A DNA stretch of 64,000 nt from Balaenoptera acutorostrata (GCF_949987535.1 NC_080067.1:310001-374000); one strand, 5' to 3'; shown: positions 40,496 through 52,838, numbered from the stretch's first letter. Program-made: numbers and translations. The notes: a model not told the origin generated them from the letters alone.

Positions 40496-40532
40496 AATGG
40501 AATATCACTCAGCCATGAAATCAACGTCATAA

Positions 40533-40991
40533 GGCTAGTAGCAGCACGATGAGTGGATTTAGGTACGACGATTCTAAGTGAAATAAGTCACACAGAAAAA
40601 GACAATTATGATAACATATCACTTATAGAGGGAATGTAAAAACCGCTACACTTGACCTGAATGACAAAACAGAAGAGAGTCACACGTTTAGAAAACACAC
40701 TATGGCTGCTGAACGGGAAAGGTGAGGTGGGGTGATGCATAAAACAAGGGTTTCAAATTAGCTCAGATACCTTTCCATAAACCCAATATGTAATAGACAA
40801 GACCTACTCCTTGCTCAGTGAACTGGACTCAACACCCCCTATTCACCGCACAAGAATATATCTGACTAGTAAGAATCTTCAAACCTATGTATTGATATCT
40901 CTCTGTAAGTGAGCCAAGGGGGTGTAAAGCGGCATAAACACAGCCGTGAATAGCAGCTAAACCCCATTATAAAAATAAATGACTTTTCAAA
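40533..40991 (+). mobile_element. L1 3'UTR-derived segment (reference unit)
   Basis: Follows the fossil ORF2 end and runs to cattataaaaataaatgac. The order of short matches (taagtgaaataagtcacaca, gatatcacttatagaggga, gactagtaagaat, tgtaaagcggcataaacaca, gcagctaaac) parallels the 3' end of L1 elements of whales and even-toed ungulates as I remember it, which ends in an aataaa-like motif. No clean poly(A) tail or target-site duplication remains. The same segment occupies about the first 495 bp of every unit. Confidence 0.75.
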
Positions 40992-41070
40992 ACCCGTGAA
41001 ACAAAGACAGTGAAAGAGAGAGAAATTCTTACACAATTCGTTCAGGGGCTGTGATGCAACCTGGATTGAC
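40992..41070 (+). other. Junction between L1 3' end and 5'-truncation point
   Basis: About 80 bp between the last recognisable 3'UTR match and the first recognisable ORF2 match. Its first half is purine-rich (gtgaaacaaagacagtgaaa and following), which could be a decayed poly(A) tail. I cannot assign the second half. It recurs in each unit at about offset 495-575. Confidence 0.5.
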
Positions 41071-41799
41071 CATATCTGGACCCACAGCTGATTGAGACAT
41101 AAGGGTGGACACTCTTGGGGCTGAGAGGTTTGGTGAGGTTGGGTGAGCCAAAGCACACCCTTTAAAGTAATACTGCATGGTACCCATCCCATGGGTCCCA
41201 AATCTCCAGATTCAAGGGCATCTTCCTACGTCGAAAACATGCATGAGAAACCCAGAAGATGGTACACCGTGTGATCGGGAAAGGTTTCTAAAACGCACCT
41301 CATTTCTCATCTCCTTGTGCTCGGGTTCGCCATTCCAGCCGCTTTACTAGCCATCTCCCTCCTTGGAGAATCAGCACCTTTAACTAAACTCCTGTTCTGT
41401 ACAGGTTGCAATTTGTCCTGAGGATGAACGGGAAGAGGGGGAACCAATGAGAGACTAGCTCTAGGTGTTGGGACAGGCACAGGTCACTCTATTTTCCCAT
41501 CAGGAAGAAGAATTAACCACGAGCTCAGCCTGCTCCCCAGAACCAGAAGACGGCGTGAAGCAATCCTGCACTTTTGCGGCCAGCTCCCAAAAAGGCGACT
41601 TGAAAAATGGAGCTCAGGGGCACTGCAATTCCCAAACCTGCAGAGTTATAAATGATAACTCTCGTCCACAAATATATTGAGGGAAGGCAACGAAGAGGAT
41701 TTGAAAGCAAGGCAGAATTGCAGGAAACAGATTTCAGGAGGTAGATTCGAATCGCCTTGAAAGCAGATGAAAAGCGGCAAAACGTGGACAATGATGCCC
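41071..41799 (+). pseudogene. L1 ORF2 interior fossil (downstream of the RT core)
   Basis: Heavily mutated, with no continuous frame. Ordered nucleotide landmarks match L1 ORF2: gtaatactgcatggtac, gagaaacccagaag, ttgtgctcggg followed by ccagccgc, agctctaggtgttgggaca followed by ggcacaggtcactctatt, and cttttgcggccagc. It ends with gcacatgaaaagcggc just before the palindrome. In an intact L1 this lies between the reverse-transcriptase core and the C-terminal cysteine-rich region. Small indels break the frame, so this is not a gene. The assignment rests on remembered L1 consensus. Confidence 0.7.
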
Positions 41800-41871
41800 T
41801 TGGCCAAAAAGGGCGTATGCGTTTTTTCCTGAATATATTCAGGAAAAAACGCATACGCCCTTTTTGGCCAA
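41800..41871. repeat. 72-bp perfect palindrome, reference copy
   Basis: Two 36-bp arms abut with no spacer; the centre is between 41835 and 41836 inside tcctgaatatattcagga. Both outer ends are ttggccaa. The ORF2 fossil is interrupted here: gcacatgaaaag lies before it and gcaaatcagcgctac after it, and these sit about 85-95 bp closer in L1. It can fold as a long hairpin or cruciform. It is perfect in U1, 3-6, 8, 9, 11-16, 18, 20, 24-28, 30-32 and 35. Confidence 0.97.
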
Positions 41872-42296
41872 CCAAGCAACCTGGAAAGGCAAATCAGCGC
41901 TACAAAGAAGTCTCGCTTCCCAACGGGCAAAAGGGCCATTCAGAAAAAAGTGTCAAAACCAGAAATGCAGGACCGGCCATGGAGAAATGGGAGCCTTGCT
42001 ACACTGATGGGCGGGATGTAAATTGCCAACAGCCACTCTGGAGAAGTGTACGGTGTGTCCTGAAACATCTAAAAAACACAGCTTAGAGAGCATACGGCAC
42101 TTCCACGCATGGGCGTATAAATTGGGAAAACAAAAAATCAGCAAGACACAGGCACCCCAAAGTATAGGGCTGCTCTGTTGACAAGAACCCCCACTTCATT
42201 ACACCTTAAATATCCTAGGAAAGAGAAAAATGGATAAAGAAGTTGTGGTTCTCATGTACAATGGAATATCACTCAGCCATGAAATCAACGTCATAA
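41872..42296 (+). pseudogene. L1 ORF2 C-terminal fossil
   Basis: Codes for recognisable remnants of the ORF2 C-terminus. After the palindrome come gcaaatcagcgctacaaaga, gggccatt, aaaaagtgtc, atggagaaatgggagcc and gggatgtaaattgcc. In the plus frame it then reads QPLWRSVRCVLKHLK before a stop at about 42084. A second frame near the unit boundary reads WIKKLWFSCTMEYHSAMK and then STS and a stop at 42294-42296. L1 ORF2 has the same two motifs in this order and spacing class. The frame change between them shows it is dead. Confidence 0.85.
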
Positions 42297-44022
42297 GGCT
42301 AGTAGCAGCACGATGAGTGGATTTAGGTAAGACGATTCTAAGTGAAATAAGTCACACAGAAAAAGACACTTATCATAAGATATCACTTATAGAGGGAATG
42401 TAAAAACCGCTACACTTGACCTGAATGACAAAACAGAAGAGAGTCACACGTTTAGAAAACACACTATGGCTGCTGAACGGGAAAGCTGAGGTGGGGTGAT
42501 GCATAAAACAAGGGTTTCAAATTAGCTCAGATACCGTTCCATAAACCCAATATGTAATAGACAAGTTCTATTCCTTGCTTAGTGAACTGGACTCAACACC
42601 CCCTATTCAAAGCACAAGAATATATCTGACTAGTAAGAATCTTCAAACCTATGTATTGATATCTCTCTGTAAGTGAGTCAAGGGGGTGTAAAGCGGCATA
42701 AACACAGCCGTGAAAAGCAGCTAAACCCCATTATAAAAATAAATGACTTTTCAAAACCCGTGAAACAAAGACAGTGAAAGAGAGAGAAATTCTTACACAA
42801 TTCGTTCAGGGGCTGTGATGCAACCTGGATTGACCATATCTGGACCCACAGCTGATTGAGACATAAGGGTGGACACTCTTGGGGCTGAGAGGTTTGGTGA
42901 AGTTGGGTGAGCCAACGCAGACCCTTTAAAGTAATACTGCATGGTACCCATCCCATGGTCCCAAATCTCCAGGTTCAAGGGCATCTTCCTACGTCGAAAA
43001 CATGCATGAGAAACCCAGAAGATGGTACACCGTGTGATCGGGAAAGGTTTCTAAAACGCACCTCATTTCTCATCTCCTTGTGCTCGGGTTCGCCATTCCA
43101 GCCGCTTTACTAGCCATCTCCCTCCTTGGAGAATCAGCACCTTTAACTAAACTCCTGTTCCGTACAGGTTGCAATTAGTCCTGAGGATGAACGGGAAGAG
43201 GGGGAACCAATGAGAGACTAGCTCTAGGAGTTGGGACAGGCACAGGTCACTCTATTTTCCCATCAAGAAGAAGAATTAACCACAGGCTTAGCCTGCCCTC
43301 TGGAACCAGAATAGGGCCTGAAGCAATCCTGCGCTTTTGCGGCCAGCTCCCAAAAAGGCGACTTGAAAAATGGAGCTCAGGGGCACTGCAATTCACAAAC
43401 CTGCCGAATTATAAATGATAACTCTCGTCCACAAATATATTGAGGGAAGGCAACGAAGAGGATTTGAAAGCAAGGCAGAATTGCAGGAAACAGATTTCAG
43501 GAGGTAGATTCGAATCGCCTTGAAAGCACATGAAAAGCGGCAAAACGTGGACAATGATGCCCTTGGCCAAAAAGGGCGTATGCGTTTTTTCCTGAATATA
43601 TTCAGGAAAAAACGCATACGCCCTTTTTGGCCAACCAAGCAACCTAGAAATGCAAATCAGCGCTACAAAGAAGTCTCGCTTCCCAACGGGCAAAAGGGCC
43701 ATGCAGAAAAAAGTGTCCAAACCAGAAATGCAGGACCGGCCATGGAGAAATGGGAGCCTTGCTACACTGATGGGCAGGATGTAAATTGCCAACAGCCACT
43801 CTGGAGAAGTGTACGGTGTGTCCTGAAACATATAAAAAACACAGCTTAGAGAGCATACGGCACTTCCACGCATGGGCGTATAAATTGGAAAAACTAAAAA
43901 TCAGCAAGACACAGGCACCCCAAAGTTTAGGGCTGCTCTGTTGACAAGAACCCCCACTTCATTACACCTTAAATATCCTAGGAAAGAGAAAAATGGATAA
44001 AGAAGTTGTGGTCCTCATGTAC
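42260..44022 (+). repeat. Satellite unit U25 (1763 bp, long/B, Y-type)
   Basis: Near-identical to U27 and U31: taggtaagacg, caagttctattcc, cttgcttag, catggtccc and acctagaaatgc. The palindrome at 43563-43634 is perfect. Confidence 0.95.
43520..43849 (+). pseudogene. Y-type ORF2 C-terminal remnant spanning the palindrome
   Basis: A 109-codon open stretch with a TTG start, present in most units at the same place. Only its last third resembles L1 ORF2 (QPLWRSVRCVLKHIK). Its middle translates the palindrome (KGRMRFFLN...) and is foreign to ORF2. The Y type has cctagaaatgcaaatcagcg here, closer to L1 than the cctggaaaggcaaatc of other types. No start context or expression signal supports a protein. 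Confidence 0.7.
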
Positions 44023-45786
44023 AATGGAATATCACTCAGCCATGAAATCAACGTCATAAGGCTAGTAGCAGCACGATGAGTGGATTTAGGTACGACGATT
44101 CTAAGTGAAATAAGTCACACAGAAAAAGACACTTATCATAAGATATCACTTATAGAGGGAATGTAAAAACCGCTACACTTGACCTGAATGACAAAACAGA
44201 AGAGAGTCACACGTTTAGAAAACACACTATGGCTGCTGAACGGGAAAGCTGAGGTGGGGTGATGCATAAAACAAGGGTTTCAAATTAGCTCAGATACCGT
44301 TCAATAAACCCAATATGTAATAGACAAGACCTACTCCTTGCTCAGTGAACTGGACTCAACACCCCCTATTCACCGCACAAGAATATATCTGACTAGTAAG
44401 AATCTTCAAACCTATGTATTGATATCTCTCTGTAAGTGAGTCAAGGGGGTGTAAAGCGGCATAAACACAGCCGTGAAAAGCAGCTAAACCCCATTATAAA
44501 AATAAATGACTTTTCAAAACCCGTGAAACAAAGACAGTGAAAGAGAGAGAAATTCTTACACAATTCGTTCAGGGGCTGTGATGCAACCTGGATTGACCAT
44601 ATCTGGACCCACAGCTGATTGAGACATAAGGGTGGACACTCTTGGGGCTGAGAGGTTTGGTGAGGTTGGGTGAGCCAAAGCACACCCTTTAAAGTAATAC
44701 TGCATGGTACCCATCCCATGGGTCCCAAATCTCCAGGTTCAAGGGCATCTTCCTACGTCGAAAACATGCATGAGAAACCCAGAAGATGGTACACCGTGTG
44801 ATCGGGAAAGGTTTCTAAAACGCACCTCATTTCTCATCTCCTTGTGCTCGGGTTCGCCATTCCAGCCGCTTTACTAGCCATCTCCCTCCTTGGAGAATCA
44901 GCACCTTTAACTAAACTCCTGTTCTGTACAGGTTGCAATTTGTCCTGAGGATGAACGGGAAGAGGGGGAACCAATGAGAGACTAGCTCTAGGGGTTGGGA
45001 CAGGCACAGGTCACTCTATTTTCCCATCAGGAAGAAGAATTAACCACAAGCTCAGCCTGCCCCCCAGAACCAGAAGAGGGCCTGAAGCAATCCTGCGCTT
45101 TTGCGGCCAGCTCCCAAAAAGGCGACTTGAAAAATGGAGCTCAGGGGCACTGCAATTCCCAAACCTGCAGAGTTATAAATGATAACTCTCGTCCACAAAT
45201 ATATTGAGGGAAGGCAACGAAGAGGATTTGAAAGCAAGGCAGAATTGCAGGAAACTGATTTCAGGAGGTAGATTCGAATCGCCTTGAAAGCAGATGAAAA
45301 GCGGCAAAACGTGGACAATGATGCCCTTGGCCAAAAAGGGCGTATGCGTTTTTTCCTGAATATATTCAGGAAAAAACGCATACGCCCTTTTTGGCCAACC
45401 AAGCAACCTGGAAAGGCAAATCAGCGCTACAAAGAAGTCTCGCTTCCCAACGGGCAAAAGGGCCATTCAGAAAAAAGTGTCAAAACCAGAAATGCAGGAC
45501 CGGCCATGGAGAAATGGGAGCCTTGCTACACTGATGGGCGGGATGTAAATTGCCAACAGCCACTCTGGAGAAGTGTACGGTGTGTCCTGAAAAATCTAAA
45601 AAACACAGCTTAGAGAGCATACGGCACTTCCACGCATGGGCGTATAAATTGGGAAAACAAAAAATCAGCAAGACACAGGCACCGCAAAGTATAGGGCTGC
45701 TCTGTTGACAAGAACCCCCACTTCATTACACCTTAAATATCCTAGGAAAGAGAAAAATGGATAAAGAAGTTGTGGTTCTCATGTAC
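44023..45786 (+). repeat. Satellite unit U26 (1764 bp, long/A variant, X-type)
   Basis: The A block is modified (caagctcagcctgcccccc), a version shared in part with U30. Private gttcaataaacc near 44300. The palindrome at 45327-45398 is perfect. Confidence 0.95.
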
Positions 45787-47549
45787 AATGGAATATCACT
45801 CAGCCATGAAATCAACGTCATAAGGCTAGTAGCAGCACGATGAGTGGATTTAGGTAAGACGATTCTAAGTGAAATAAGTCACACAGAAAAAGACACTTAT
45901 CATAAGATATCACTTATAGAGGGAATGTAAAAACCGCTACACTTGACCTGAATGACAAAACAGAAGAGAGTCACACGTTTAGAAAACACACTATGGCTGC
46001 TGAACGGGAAAGCTGAGGTGGGGTGATGCATAAAACAAGGGTTTCAAATTAGCTCAGATACCGTTCCATAAACCCAATATGTAATAGACAAGTTCTATTC
46101 CTTGCTTAGTGAACTGGACTCAACACCCCCTATTCAAAGCACAAGAATATATCTGACTAGTAAGAATCTTCAAACCTATGTATTGATATCTCTCTGTAAG
46201 TGAGTCAAGGGGGTGTAAAGCGGCATAAACACAGCCGTGAAAAGCAGCTAAACCCCATTATAAAAATAAATGACTTTTCAAAACCCGTGAAACAAAGACA
46301 GTGAAAGAGAGAGAAATTCTTACACAATTCGTTCAGGGGCTGTGATGCAACCTGGATTGACCATATCTGGACCCACAGCTGATTGAGACATAAGGGTGGA
46401 CACTCTTGGGGCTGAGAGGTTTGGTGAAGTTGGGTGAGCCAACGCAGACCCTTTAAAGTAATACTGCATGGTACCCATCCCATGGTCCCAAATCTCCAGG
46501 TTCAAGGGCATCTTCCTACGTCGAAAACATGCATGAGAAACCCAGAAGATGGTACACCGTGTGATCGGGAAAGGTTTCTAAAACGCACCTCATTTCTCAT
46601 CTCCTTGTGCTCGGGTTCGCCATTCCAGCCGCTTTACTAGCCATCTCCCTCCTTGGAGAATCAGCACCTTTAACTAAACTCCTGTTCCGTACAGGTTGCA
46701 ATTAGTCCTGAGGATGAACGGGAAGAGGGGGAACCAATGAGAGACTAGCTCTAGGAGTTGGGACAGGCACAGGTCACTCTATTTTCCCATCAAGAAGAAG
46801 AATTAACCACAGGCTTAGCCTGCCCTCTGGAACCAGAATAGGGCCTGAAGCAATCCTGCGCTTTTGCGGCCAGCTCCCAAAAAGGCGACTTGAAAAATGG
46901 AGCTCAGGGGCACTGCAATTCACAAACCTGCCGAATTATAAATGATAACTCTCGTCCACAAATATATTGAGGGAAGGCAACGAAGAGGATTTGAAAGCAA
47001 GGCAGAATTGCAGGAAACAGATTTCAGGAGGTAGATTCGAATCGCCTTGAAAGCACATGAAAAGCGGCAAAACGTGGACAATGATGCCCTTGGCCAAAAA
47101 GGGCGTATGCGTTTTTTCCTGAATATATTCAGGAAAAAACGCATACGCCCTTTTTGGCCAACCAAGCAACCTAGAAATGCAAATCAGCGCTACAAAGAAG
47201 TCTCGCTTCCCAACGGGCAAAAGGGCCATGCAGAAAAAAGTGTCCAAACCAGAAATGCAGGACCGGCCATGGAGAAATGGGAGCCTTGCTACACTGATGG
47301 GCAGGATGTAAATTGCCAACAGCCACTCTGGAGAAGTGTACGGTGTGTCCTGAAACATATAAAAAACACAGCTTAGAGAGCATACGGCACTTCCACGCAT
47401 GGGCGTATAAATTGGAAAAACTAAAAATCAGCAAGACACAGGCACCCCAAAGTTTAGGGCTGCTCTGTTGACAAGAACCCCCACTTCATTACACCTTAAA
47501 TATCCTAGGAAAGAGAAAAATGGATAAAGAAGTTGTGGTCCTCATGTAC
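45787..47549 (+). repeat. Satellite unit U27 (1763 bp, long/B, Y-type)
   Basis: Copy of U25 exactly two units (3527 bp) downstream. The palindrome at 47090-47161 is perfect. Confidence 0.95.
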
Positions 47550-49313
47550 AATGGAATATCACTCAGCCATGAAATCAACGTCATAAGGCTAGTAGCAGCA
47601 CGATGAGTGGATTTAGGTACGACGATTCTAAGTGAAATAAGTCACACAGAAAAAGACACTTATCATAAGATATCACTTATAGAGGGAATGTAAAAACCGC
47701 TACACTTGACCTGAATGACAAAACAGAAGAGAGTCACACGTTTAGAAAACACACTATGGCTGCTGAACGGGAAAGCTGAGGTGGGGTGATGCATAAAACA
47801 AGGGTTTCAAATTAGCTCAGATACCGTTCCATAAACCCAATATGTAATAGACAAGACCTACTCCTTGCTCAGTGAACTGGACTCAACACCCCCTATTCAC
47901 CGCACAAGAATATATCTGACTAGTAAGAATCTTCAAACCTATGTATTGATATCTCTCTGTAAGTGAGTCAAGGGGGTGTAAAGCGGCATAAACACAGCCG
48001 TGAAAAGCAGCTAAACCCCATTATAAAAATAAATGACTTTTCAAAACCCGTGAAACAAAGACAGTGAAAGAGAGAGAAATTCTTACACAATTCGTTCAGG
48101 GGCTGTGATGCAACCTGGATTGACCATATCTGGACCCACAGCTGATTGAGACATAAGGGTGGACACTCTTGGGGCTGAGAGGTTTGGTGAGGTTGGGTGA
48201 GCCAACGCAGACCCTTTAAAGTAATACTGCATGGTACCCATCCCATGGGTCCCAAATCTCCAGGTTCAAGGGCATCTTCCTACGTCGAAAACATGCATGA
48301 GAAACCCAGAAGATGGTACACCGTGTGATCGGGAAAGGTTTCTAAAACGCACCTCATTTCTCATCTCCTTGTGCTCGGGTTCGCCATTCCAGCCGCTTTA
48401 CTAGCCATCTCCCTCCTTGGAGAATCAGCACCTTTAACGAAACTCCTGTTCCGTACAGGTTGCAATTAGTCCTGAGGATGAACGGGAAGAGGGGGAACCA
48501 ATGAGAGACTAGCTCTAGGTGTTGGGACAGGCACAGGTCACTCTATTTTCCCATCAGGAAGAAGAATTAACCACAGGCTTAGCCTGCCCTCTGGAACCAG
48601 AATAGGGCCTGAAGCAATCCTGCGCTTTTGCGGCCAGCTCCCAAAAAGGCGACTTGAAAAATGGAGCTCAGGGGCACTGCAATTCACAAACCTGCCGAAT
48701 TATAAATGATAACTCTCGTCCACAAATATATTGAGGGAAGGCAACGAAGAGGATTTGAAAGCAAGGCAGAATTGCAGGAAACAGATTTCAGGAGGTAGAT
48801 TCGAATCGCCTTGAAAGCACATGGAAAGCGGCAAAACGTGGACAATGATGCCCTTGGCCAAAAAGGGCGTATGCGTTTTTTCCTGAATATATTCAGGAAA
48901 AAACGCATACGCCCTTTTTGGCCAACCAAGCAACCTAGAAATGCAAATCAGCGCTACAAAGAAGTCTCGCTTCCCAACGGGCAAAAGGGCCATGCAGAAA
49001 AAAGTGTCCAAACCAGAAATGCAGGACCGGCCATGGAGAAATGGGAGCCTTGCTACACTGATGGGCGGGATGTAAATTGCCAACAGCCACTCTGGAGAAG
49101 TGTACGGTGTGTCCTGAAACATATAAAAAACACAGCTTAGAGAGCATACGGCACTTCCACGCATGGGCGTATAAATTGGAAAAACTAAAAATCAGCAAGA
49201 CACAGGCACCCCAAAGTTTAGGGCTGCTCTGTTGACAAGAACCCCCACTTCATTACACCTTAAATATCCTAGGAAAGAGAAAAATGGATAAAGAAGTTGT
49301 GGTCCTCATGTAC
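47550..49313 (+). repeat. Satellite unit U28 (1764 bp, long/B, Y-type)
   Basis: Second Y unit in a row, breaking the X-Y alternation. Marks are tttaacgaaactcc, caattagtcc and private acatggaaagcgg. The palindrome at 48854-48925 is perfect. Confidence 0.95.
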
Positions 49314-51074
49314 AATGGAATATCACTCAGCCATGAAATCAACGTCATAAGGCTAGTAGCAGCACGATGAGTGGATTTAGGTACGACGATTCTAAGTGAA
49401 ATAAGTCACACAGAAAAAGACACTTATCATAAGATATCACTTATAGAGGGAATGTAAAAACCGCTACACTTGACCTGAATGACAAAACAGAAGAGAGTCA
49501 CACGTTTAGAAAACACACTATGGCTGCTGAACGGGAAAGCTGAGGTGGGGTGATGCATAAAACAAGGGTTTCAAATTAGCTCAGATACCGTTCCATAAAC
49601 CCAATATGTAATAGACAAGATCTACTCCTTGCTCAGTGAACTGGACTCAACACCCCCTATTCAAAGCACAAGAATATATCTGACTAGTAAGAATCTTCAA
49701 ACCTATGTATTGATATCTCTCTGTAAGTGAGTCAAGGGGGTGTAAAGCGGCATAAACACAGCCGTGAAAAGCAGCTAAACCCCATTATAAAAATAAATGA
49801 CTTTTCAAAACCCGTGAACCAAAGACAGTGAAAGAGAGAGAAATTCTTACACAATTCGTTCAGGGGCTGTGATGCAACCTGGATTGACCATATCTAGACC
49901 CACAGCTGATTGAGACATAAGGGTGGACACTCTTGGGGCTGAGAGGTTTGGTGAAGTTGGGTGAGCCAACGCAGACCCTTTAAAGTAATACTGCATGGTA
50001 CCCAACCCATGGTCACAAATCTCCAGGTTCAAGGGCACCTTCCTACGTCGAAAACATGCATGAGAAACCCAGAAGATGGTACACCGTGTGATCGGGAAAG
50101 GTTTCTAAAACGCACCTCATTTCTCATCTCCTTGTGCTCGGGTTCGCCATTCCAGCCGCTTTACTAGCCATCTCCCTCCTTGGAGAATCAGCACCTTTAA
50201 CTAAACTCCTGTTCCGTACAGGTTGCAATTAGTCCTGAGGATGAACGGGAAGAGGGGGAACCAATGAGAGACTAGCTCTAGGTGTTGGGACAGGCACAGG
50301 TCACTCTATTTTCCCATCAAGAAGAAGAATTAACCACAGGCTTAGCCTGCCCTCTGGAACCAGAATAGGGCCTGAAGCAATCCTGCACTTTTGCGGCCAG
50401 CTCCCAAAAAAGCGACTTGAAAATGGAGCTCAGGGGCACTGCAATTCCCAAAGCTGCAGAGTTATAAATGATAACTCTCGTCCACAAATATATTGAGGGA
50501 AGGCAACGAAGAGGATTTGAAAGCAAGGCAGAATTGCAGGAAACAGATTTCAGGAGGTAGATTCGAATGTCCTTGAAAGCACATGAAAAGCGGCAAAACG
50601 TGGACAATGATGCCCTTGGCCAAAAAGGGCGTATGCGTTTTTTCCTGAATATATTCAGGAAAAAACGCATACGCCCTTTTGGCCATCCAAGCAACCTGGA
50701 AAGGCAAATCAGCGCTCCAAAGAAGTCTCGCTTCCCAGCGGGCAAAAGTGCCATGCGGAAAAAAGTGTCCAAACCAGAAATGCAGGACTGGCCATGGAGA
50801 AATGGGAGCCTTGCTACGCTGATGGGCGGGATGTAAATTGCCAACAGCCACTCTGGAAAAGTGTACAGTGTGTCCTGAAACATCTAAAAAACACAGCTTA
50901 AAGAGCATACGGCACTACCACGCATACGCGTATAAATTGGGAAAACTAAAAATCAGCAAGACACAGGCACCCCAAAGTTTAGGGCTGCTCTGTTGACAAG
51001 AACCCCCACTTCATTACACCTTAAATATCCTAGGAAAGAGAAAAATGGATAAAGAAGTTGTGGTCCTCATGTAC
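49314..51074 (+). repeat. Satellite unit U29 (1761 bp, long/B, Z-type)
   Basis: Counterpart of U23 six units downstream. The palindrome at 50616-50686 lacks one right-arm T and its last base is changed (ggccat). Confidence 0.95.
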
Positions 51075-52838
51075 AATGGAATATCACTCAGCCATGAAAT
51101 CAACGTCATAAGGCTAGTAGCAGCACGATGAGTGGATTTAGGTACGACGATTCTAAGTGAAATAAGTCACACAGAAAAAGACAATTATGATAACATATCA
51201 CTTATAGAGGGAATGTAAAAACCGCTACACTTGACCTGAATGACAAAACAGAAGAGAGTCACACGTTTAGAAAACACACTATGGCTGCTGAACGGGAAAG
51301 GTGAGGTGGGGTGATGCATAAAACAAGGGTTTCAAATTAGCTCAGATACCTTTCCATAAACCCAATATGTAATAGACAAGACCTACTCCTTGCTCAGTGA
51401 ACTGGACTCAACACCCCCTATTCACCGCACAAGAATATATCTGACTAGTAAGAATCTTCAAACCTATGTATTGATATCTCTCTGTAAGTGAGCCAAGGGG
51501 GTGTAAAGCGGCATAAACACAGCCGTGAATAGCAGCTAAACCCCATTATAAAAATAAATGACTTTTCAAAACCCGTGAAACAAAGACAGTGAAAGAGAGA
51601 GAAATTCTTACACAATTCGTTCAGGGGCTGTGATGCAACCTGGATTGACCATTTCTGGACCCACAGCTGATTGAGACATAAGGGTGGACACTCTTGGGGC
51701 TGAGAGGTTTGGTGAGGTTGGGTGAGCCAAAGCACACCCTTTAAAGTAATACTGCATGGTACCCATCCCATGGGTCCCAAATCTCCAGATTCAAGGGCAT
51801 CTTCCTACGTCGAAAACATGCATGAGAAACCCAGAAGATGGTACACCGTGTGATCGGGAAAGGTTTCTAAAACGCACCTCATTTCTCATCTCCTTGTGCT
51901 CGGGTTCGCCATTCCAGCCGCTTTACTAGCCATCTCCCTCCTTGGAGAATCAGCACCTTTAACTAAACTCCTGTTCTGTACAGGTTGCAATTTGTCCTGA
52001 GGATGAACGGGAAGAGGGGGAACCAATGAGAGACTAGCTCTAGGTGTTGGGACAGGCACAGGTCACTCTATTTTCCCATCAGGAAGAAGAATTAACCACG
52101 AGCTCAGCCTGCCCCCCAGAACCAGAAGAGGGCCTGAAGCAATCCTGCGCTTTTGCGGCCAGCTCCCAAAAAGGCGACTTGAAAAATGGAGCTCAGGGGC
52201 ACTGCAATTCACAAACCTGCAGAGTTATAAATCATAACTCTCGTCCACAAATATATTGAGGGAAGGCAACGAAGAGGATTTGAAAGCAAGGCAGAATTGC
52301 AGGAAACAGATTTCAGGAGGTAGATTCGAATCGCCTTGAAAGCAGATGAAAAGCGGCAAAACGTGGACAATGATGCCCTTGGCCAAAAAGGGCGTATGCG
52401 TTTTTTCCTGAATATATTCAGGAAAAAACGCATACGCCCTTTTTGGCCAACCAAGCAACCTGGAAAGGCAAATCAGCGCTACAAAGAAGTCTCGCTTCCC
52501 AACGGGCAAAAGGGCCATTCAGAAAAAAGTGTCAAAACCAGAAATGCAGGACCGGCCATGGAGAAATGGGAGCCTTGCTACACTGATGGGCGGGATGTAA
52601 ATTGCCAACAGCCACTCTGGAGAAGTGTACGGTGTGTCCTGAAACATCTAAAAAACACAGCTTAGAGAGCATACGGCACTTCCACGCATGGGCGTATAAA
52701 TTCGGAAAACAAAAAATCAGCAAGACACAGGCACCCCAAAGTATAGGGCTGCTCTGTTGACAAGAACCCCCACTTCATTACACCTTAAATATCCTAGGAA
52801 AGAGAAAAATGGATAAAGAAGTTGTGGTTCTCATGTAC
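51075..52838 (+). repeat. Satellite unit U30 (1764 bp, long/A variant, X-type)
   Basis: Counterpart of U24 at +10579 bp in its first half (gacaattatgataac, gataccttt). The second half carries the gcctgcccccc version seen in U26, indicating a switch between templates. Private catttctgg and aaatcataac. The palindrome at 52379-52450 is perfect. Confidence 0.95.

Larger units (their letters stand above)
40496..42259 (+). repeat. Satellite unit U24 (1764 bp, long/A, X-type; reference unit)
   Basis: Used here as the reference copy, because it is full length with a perfect palindrome (41800-41871). It carries gacaattatgataac, gataccttt, gaaagcagatg and aagtataggg. The sub-segments are annotated separately. 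Confidence 0.95.
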
